DNA of 64,000 bases from Bacteriovoracaceae bacterium (GTDB taxonomy: Bacteria; Bdellovibrionota; Bacteriovoracia; Bacteriovoracales; Bacteriovoracaceae): the NCBI GenBank assembly GCA_029865945.1, contig JARXAH010000094.1:1-64000 (forward strand), written 5' to 3'. Numbering within the stretch: the first letter of the stretch is position 1; every line of letters starts with the position of its first letter. Positions 62,877-64,000 of this stretch are shown here, piece by piece. Both the position numbers and the translations under genes were made by a program. A model generated the notes under the pieces. The model was given only the letters and a program-made list of their open reading frames with translations, was not told where the DNA came from and did no database searches.

Positions 62877-64000
62877 TTAATTATTTTTTTTGCCCATTTT
62901 TCCTCCCATTTTTTTTATCAATTTTGAGAGGAATAAAAGTTCATGGCCTCGCTTAAAGAGAATCACTTCCAAAAGAAAATATCCCAATAATCCCACGAGT
63001 AATAAGAGAAAAATTTTCCCCACCAATATAAAATTCATGAGCAGCCTAAACAAGGAAAAAAAGAGAAAAAGAAATCCCACCAACAACATCAAAGTAACCC
63101 GTTCTCGTCTTGTAAAAAACATTCGCCTAGGAAAAAGTTGCCTAGGTAAAAAACAAAAAAGACTAATCGAGTTGACTGCAATTGAAATCGAAGAGGACCA
63201 GGCCAAAAAAGAAAAACCAAAAAGCTTTACGAAGAAAGTAGCAAAAAGAATATTTATCAATATTGAAACGACCGCAATGACCAAAGCGAGCTTTTGCTTT
63301 TCTAATGTATAAAAAACGGGGAGCAAAATTTTATGAATTCCATAAAAAGGTAATCCAAAACTATAAGCAAAAAGAGCTTGGGCGCACATCGTAGTATCCA
63401 GTGCCGAAAATTGTCCCCTTTGAAATAACACTTCAATTGGCCAATCAGGGAAAACCACTAAAAAAGTAAAAGGCAGCAACATAAAACACAAAGAAAGAAA
63501 AAGGGAATGAGTCAAAATTTCAGACGCCCGTACATAATTTTTCTCCTTCCATTTCTCCGAAAAGAAAACCTGGTTCCCCGTGCCGATTGATACGCCGATA
63601 ACTCCTAAAGGCAATTGAAAAATCCGAAAAGAATAAGACAACCACGAAACGGCACCGACACCTGAGGAGGTCGCTAGTATGGTGTTAATAAGAATATTGA
63701 TTTGAGACGCAGCAAATCCCACCAATCCTGGAATGAGCTGAGTAAAAACTTTTTTTACCTCCGGGCCCCAGATTTTTTTAGGGGGCATAAGCGAATAACC
63801 CAATTTCCAGAGGCCGGGCAATTGAATCGCAAGTTGAAAAAATCCCCCTAGTAACACCCCAACCGCTAGAGATTGAATTCCTGGATTACCTTTGATCGCA
63901 GCAAATAGCACAACTAAAATCGAAGAAATATTAAAAAGTACGGGAGAAAATGAGGGAAGAAAAAAAACTTTGTGCGTATTGAGCACGGCCATGACTACGG
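62877..64000 (-). CDS. murJ: MurJ lipid II flippase (5' end outside window)
   Basis: About 374 codons are visible, with the frame open through the right edge (the first visible codons, GTA GTC ATG, are internal), against a family length near 520. Around ten membrane segments are seen. MurJ features are the LPSFSPVLFN segment, GVLLGGFFQLAIQLP, QLPLGVIGVSIGT and LFQRGQFSALDT. It flips the peptidoglycan precursor across the inner membrane. The C-terminal tail is Lys-rich. Confidence 0.94.
   Translation of the reverse strand, partial: VVMAVLNTHKVFFLPSFSPVLFNISSILVVLFAAIKGNPGIQSLAVGVLLGGFFQLAIQLPGLWKLGYSLMPPKKIWGPEVKKVFTQLIPGLVGFAASQINILINTILATSSGVGAVSWLSYSFRIFQLPLGVIGVSIGTGNQVFFSEKWKEKNYVRASEILTHSLFLSLCFMLLPFTFLVVFPDWPIEVLFQRGQFSALDTTMCAQALFAYSFGLPFYGIHKILLPVFYTLEKQKLALVIAVVSILINILFATFFVKLFGFSFLAWSSSISIAVNSISLFCFLPRQLFPRRMFFTRRERVTLMLLVGFLFLFFSLFRLLMNFILVGKIFLLLLVGLLGYFLLEVILFKRGHELLFLSKLIKKMGGKMGKKNN

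Noticed and set aside
62890-63312. 140-aa plus-strand frame antisense to murJ
   Set aside because: Lys/Asn/Ile-rich mirror of membrane-helix codons; no ribosome-binding site and wholly inside murJ.
1-64000. tRNA or rRNA genes
   Set aside because: No cloverleaf with a GTTCRA-type T-loop or conserved rRNA sequence was noticed on either strand; a scan with tRNAscan-SE would settle this.

Overview
The window is a gene-dense, AT-rich bacterial chromosome segment from a flagellated Gram-negative bacterium. Gene content suggests the Bdellovibrionota / former Deltaproteobacteria, perhaps a Bacteriovorax- or Peredibacter-like organism. The reasons are the fused purine enzymes, a full flagellar export block with FlhF/FlhG and sigma-28, many small SPII lipoproteins and secreted orphans, a DUF507 protein, and a zinc-ribbon/CarD-like protein of a type I associate with deltaproteobacteria. 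This placement is an inference from content only. I saw no rRNA, tRNA, CRISPR array, transposase or prophage.

Layout. (1) 1-12.6 kb is a purine cluster in two divergent arms. The minus arm is purF, a purC-purD fusion, a 175-bp repeat element, a purN-purL fusion, purQ and purH (cut by the left edge). The plus arm is purK-purE-purB. Together they cover all steps to IMP except PurM, plus the PurB step. (2) 12.7-22.7 kb is mixed accessory content: a Thr/Pro-linker lipoprotein, an M14 carboxypeptidase, a glycosyltransferase with an aminotransferase, a PLD-family protein, a DUF374 acyltransferase, a Fic protein translationally coupled to a trypsin-like protease, and a SUI1/YciH protein. (3) 22.8-25.9 kb is the glyoxylate shunt (aceB-aceA) followed by the second copy of the 175-bp element. 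(4) 26-34.6 kb holds secreted proteins and lipoproteins, a fused alpha/beta 2-oxoacid dehydrogenase E1, a class III aminotransferase with arginine N-succinyltransferase, and a large secreted orphan. (5) 34.6-48.6 kb is a minus-strand motility operon: fliL-fliM-fliN-fliO-fliP-fliQ-fliR-flhB-flhA-flhF-flhG-fliA and a PAS-like membrane protein. (6) 48.7-64 kb holds a LysR regulator with a divergent three-gene operon, HU, a DsbA-like lipoprotein, a uracil-DNA-glycosylase-like remnant, a SpoIID/amidase pair, uvrC without its usual tail, a Cys/Asn/Gly-rich secreted protein, a DUF507 protein and murJ (cut by the right edge).

The most unusual signal is a dispersed element present twice, at 5525-5699 on the minus strand and 25707-25881 on the plus strand. 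Both copies are exactly 175 bp, align without gaps and differ at about 30 positions by hand count. Each begins at the stop codon of the gene before it. The copies share an inverted-repeat fold in which at least two pairs change together (compensatory changes). In the purine operon its last bases supply the ribosome-binding site of purN-purL. This looks like an undescribed structured RNA or DNA element. Other notable points are an FlhF that has lost the GTPase signature motifs, a UvrC without the helix-hairpin-helix tail, a Fic motif with Arg to Gln behind a perfect 11-bp inverted repeat, and the purC-purD and purN-purL fusions.
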